Positions 5,378 through 6,146 of a stretch of 6,146 bases of DNA are shown piece by piece. This DNA comes from JBLFWJ01 sp047611425 (GTDB lineage Bacteria > Bacteroidota > Bacteroidia > UBA10329). The DNA lies in NCBI GenBank assembly GCA_047611425.1, contig JBLFWJ010000184.1, positions 1 through 6,146 on the forward strand, written 5' to 3'. Numbering within the stretch: the stretch's first letter is position 1; every line of letters begins with the position of its first letter. The position numbers and the translations under genes were made by a program. The notes beneath the pieces were generated by a model, which did no database searches, was not told where the DNA came from, and was given only the letters and a program-made list of their open reading frames with translations.

Positions 5378-6146
5378 TAGCCCCATTGGATTGGGGTTTG
5401 GGTCATGCAACTAGATGCATTCCTATCATCCGATATTTGATTGAGTTGGGCCATGTTCCAGTGATTGCTTCTGACAAGCGGCCATTAGAGTTGCTCAAAG
5501 AGGAATTCCCGAATCAGGAGTTTTACCAAATGCCGGGCTACAATATTGAATATCCGGATGGTGCCGGAATGGCTTGGAAGATGTTTAGGTCTACTCCGCA
5601 CATTCTTAAAATGATTAGGTGGGAGCATGACGAGCTCCCAAGCTTGCTGAAGAAATTAAAGTTGGATGGAGTGATCTCTGATAATAGATTCGGGTTGCAT
5701 ACTGATCTTATTCCTTGTGTTTATATGACACATCAGGTTATGATTAAAGCACCGATGTTTGAAGGGTTGCTTCATAAGATGCATATGGACTATGCACGGA
5801 AATTCAGTCGATGCTGGGTGCCGGACCTACCCGAATCACCAGGATTGAGTGGCGATTTAGGACACCGTTTTCCATTGCCGGAAAATGGGCAGCACATTGG
5901 GCCACTTTCCCGATTTGCCCCCAATGATTCTGAACGATTAATTGATATGGTGTGTGTGATTTCTGGGCCGGAACCACAACGTACTCGATTTGAAAGCATC
6001 ATTCTGAAGCAATTAGATTCGTTCAAAGGAAGTGCGGTGGTCGTGGCAGGGACACCCGAAATAAAAGAAGAGAGAACCACCGAAAACGGTCATCGAATCG
6101 TTCCTCATCTATCGGCTAATCAGCTTCAAGAATTAATGTCAAAAGC
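5356..6146 (+). CDS. MurG/GT28-like GT-B glycosyltransferase (3' end outside window)
   Basis: An open frame from ATG 5356 runs without a stop to the window edge: 263 codons plus 2 bases of a protein that in this family is usually about 340-380 residues. Seen: an N-terminal beta strand and nucleotide-sugar-transferase-type loop ILVAPLDWGLGHATR (6-20, with the GxGH motif 14-17); LDGVISDNRFG (103-113); YMTHQ (123-127); HIGPLSRF (180-187), the linker into the C-terminal domain; and SGPEPQRTRFE (203-213) followed by the strand SAVVVAG (226-232), typical of the donor-binding half. Known for the fold: two Rossmann domains (GT-B) that transfer a sugar from a UDP-type donor, as in MurG. Acceptor and donor are not determinable; envelope or polysaccharide glycan synthesis is inference. 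It is not MurG itself as far as I can judge, because motif spacing and sequence differ. It diverges from the hydrolase gene across 75 nt; no convincing promoter box was found (TTG at 5311-5313 and TAAATACC at 5333-5340 are weak candidates). Confidence 0.88.
   Translation, partial: MSAKRILVAPLDWGLGHATRCIPIIRYLIELGHVPVIASDKRPLELLKEEFPNQEFYQMPGYNIEYPDGAGMAWKMFRSTPHILKMIRWEHDELPSLLKKLKLDGVISDNRFGLHTDLIPCVYMTHQVMIKAPMFEGLLHKMHMDYARKFSRCWVPDLPESPGLSGDLGHRFPLPENGQHIGPLSRFAPNDSERLIDMVCVISGPEPQRTRFESIILKQLDSFKGSAVVVAGTPEIKEERTTENGHRIVPHLSANQLQELMSK

Noticed and set aside
5790..6080. Minus-strand frame of 96 codons near the window end
   Set aside because: It is antisense to the glycosyltransferase, whose motifs (HIGPLSRF, SGPEPQRTRFE) lie in the plus frame.

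Overview
The window looks like a stretch of chromosome from a member of the Bacteroidota, most likely a Flavobacteriales-type lineage. Three things point there: the gene order (a tetratricopeptide-type protein, then secG, groES, groEL), weak or absent Shine-Dalgarno sites before the start codons, and one perfect match to the Bacteroidota -7 promoter box TAnnTTTG. The genus cannot be fixed from the sequence alone.

Layout on the + strand: 1-774 is the 3' part of a gene for an acidic protein with a C-terminal TPR-like hairpin. It is followed 11 nt later by secG (786-1094), the small membrane subunit of the Sec translocon. A strong hairpin plus T-tract (1117-1151) closes this transcript. A 99-nt gap leads to groES (1251-1520) and groEL (1562-3208), the co-chaperonin and chaperonin pair. 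Their transcript ends at a 14-bp perfect GNRA-capped terminator (3232-3268) that can also act on the opposite strand.

Between groEL and the next gene is a compact inverted-repeat element (3301-3384, with a degenerate direct repeat running to 3400). It has a perfect 16-bp-arm palindrome at its core, nested between GC-rich arms. The minus-strand gene 3388-5280 encodes a secreted lipoprotein-type CocE/NonD (X-Pro dipeptidyl-peptidase S15 fold) hydrolase with an apparently intact Ser-Asp-His triad. Its promoter box lies only a few bases from the start codon. Diverging from it, 5356 to the window end (open at the 3' side) encodes the N-terminal 263 residues of a MurG/GT28-like GT-B glycosyltransferase. 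The 75-nt divergent gap contains a degenerate ~34-nt tandem duplication that has copied the translation-start region.

Functionally this is a housekeeping region: protein export (SecG) and protein folding (GroES/GroEL), next to an accessory periplasmic or outer-membrane hydrolase and a probable envelope-glycan transferase. I do not see an undescribed multi-gene system. The non-routine signals are the composite palindromic element downstream of groEL and the duplicated start region of the glycosyltransferase.
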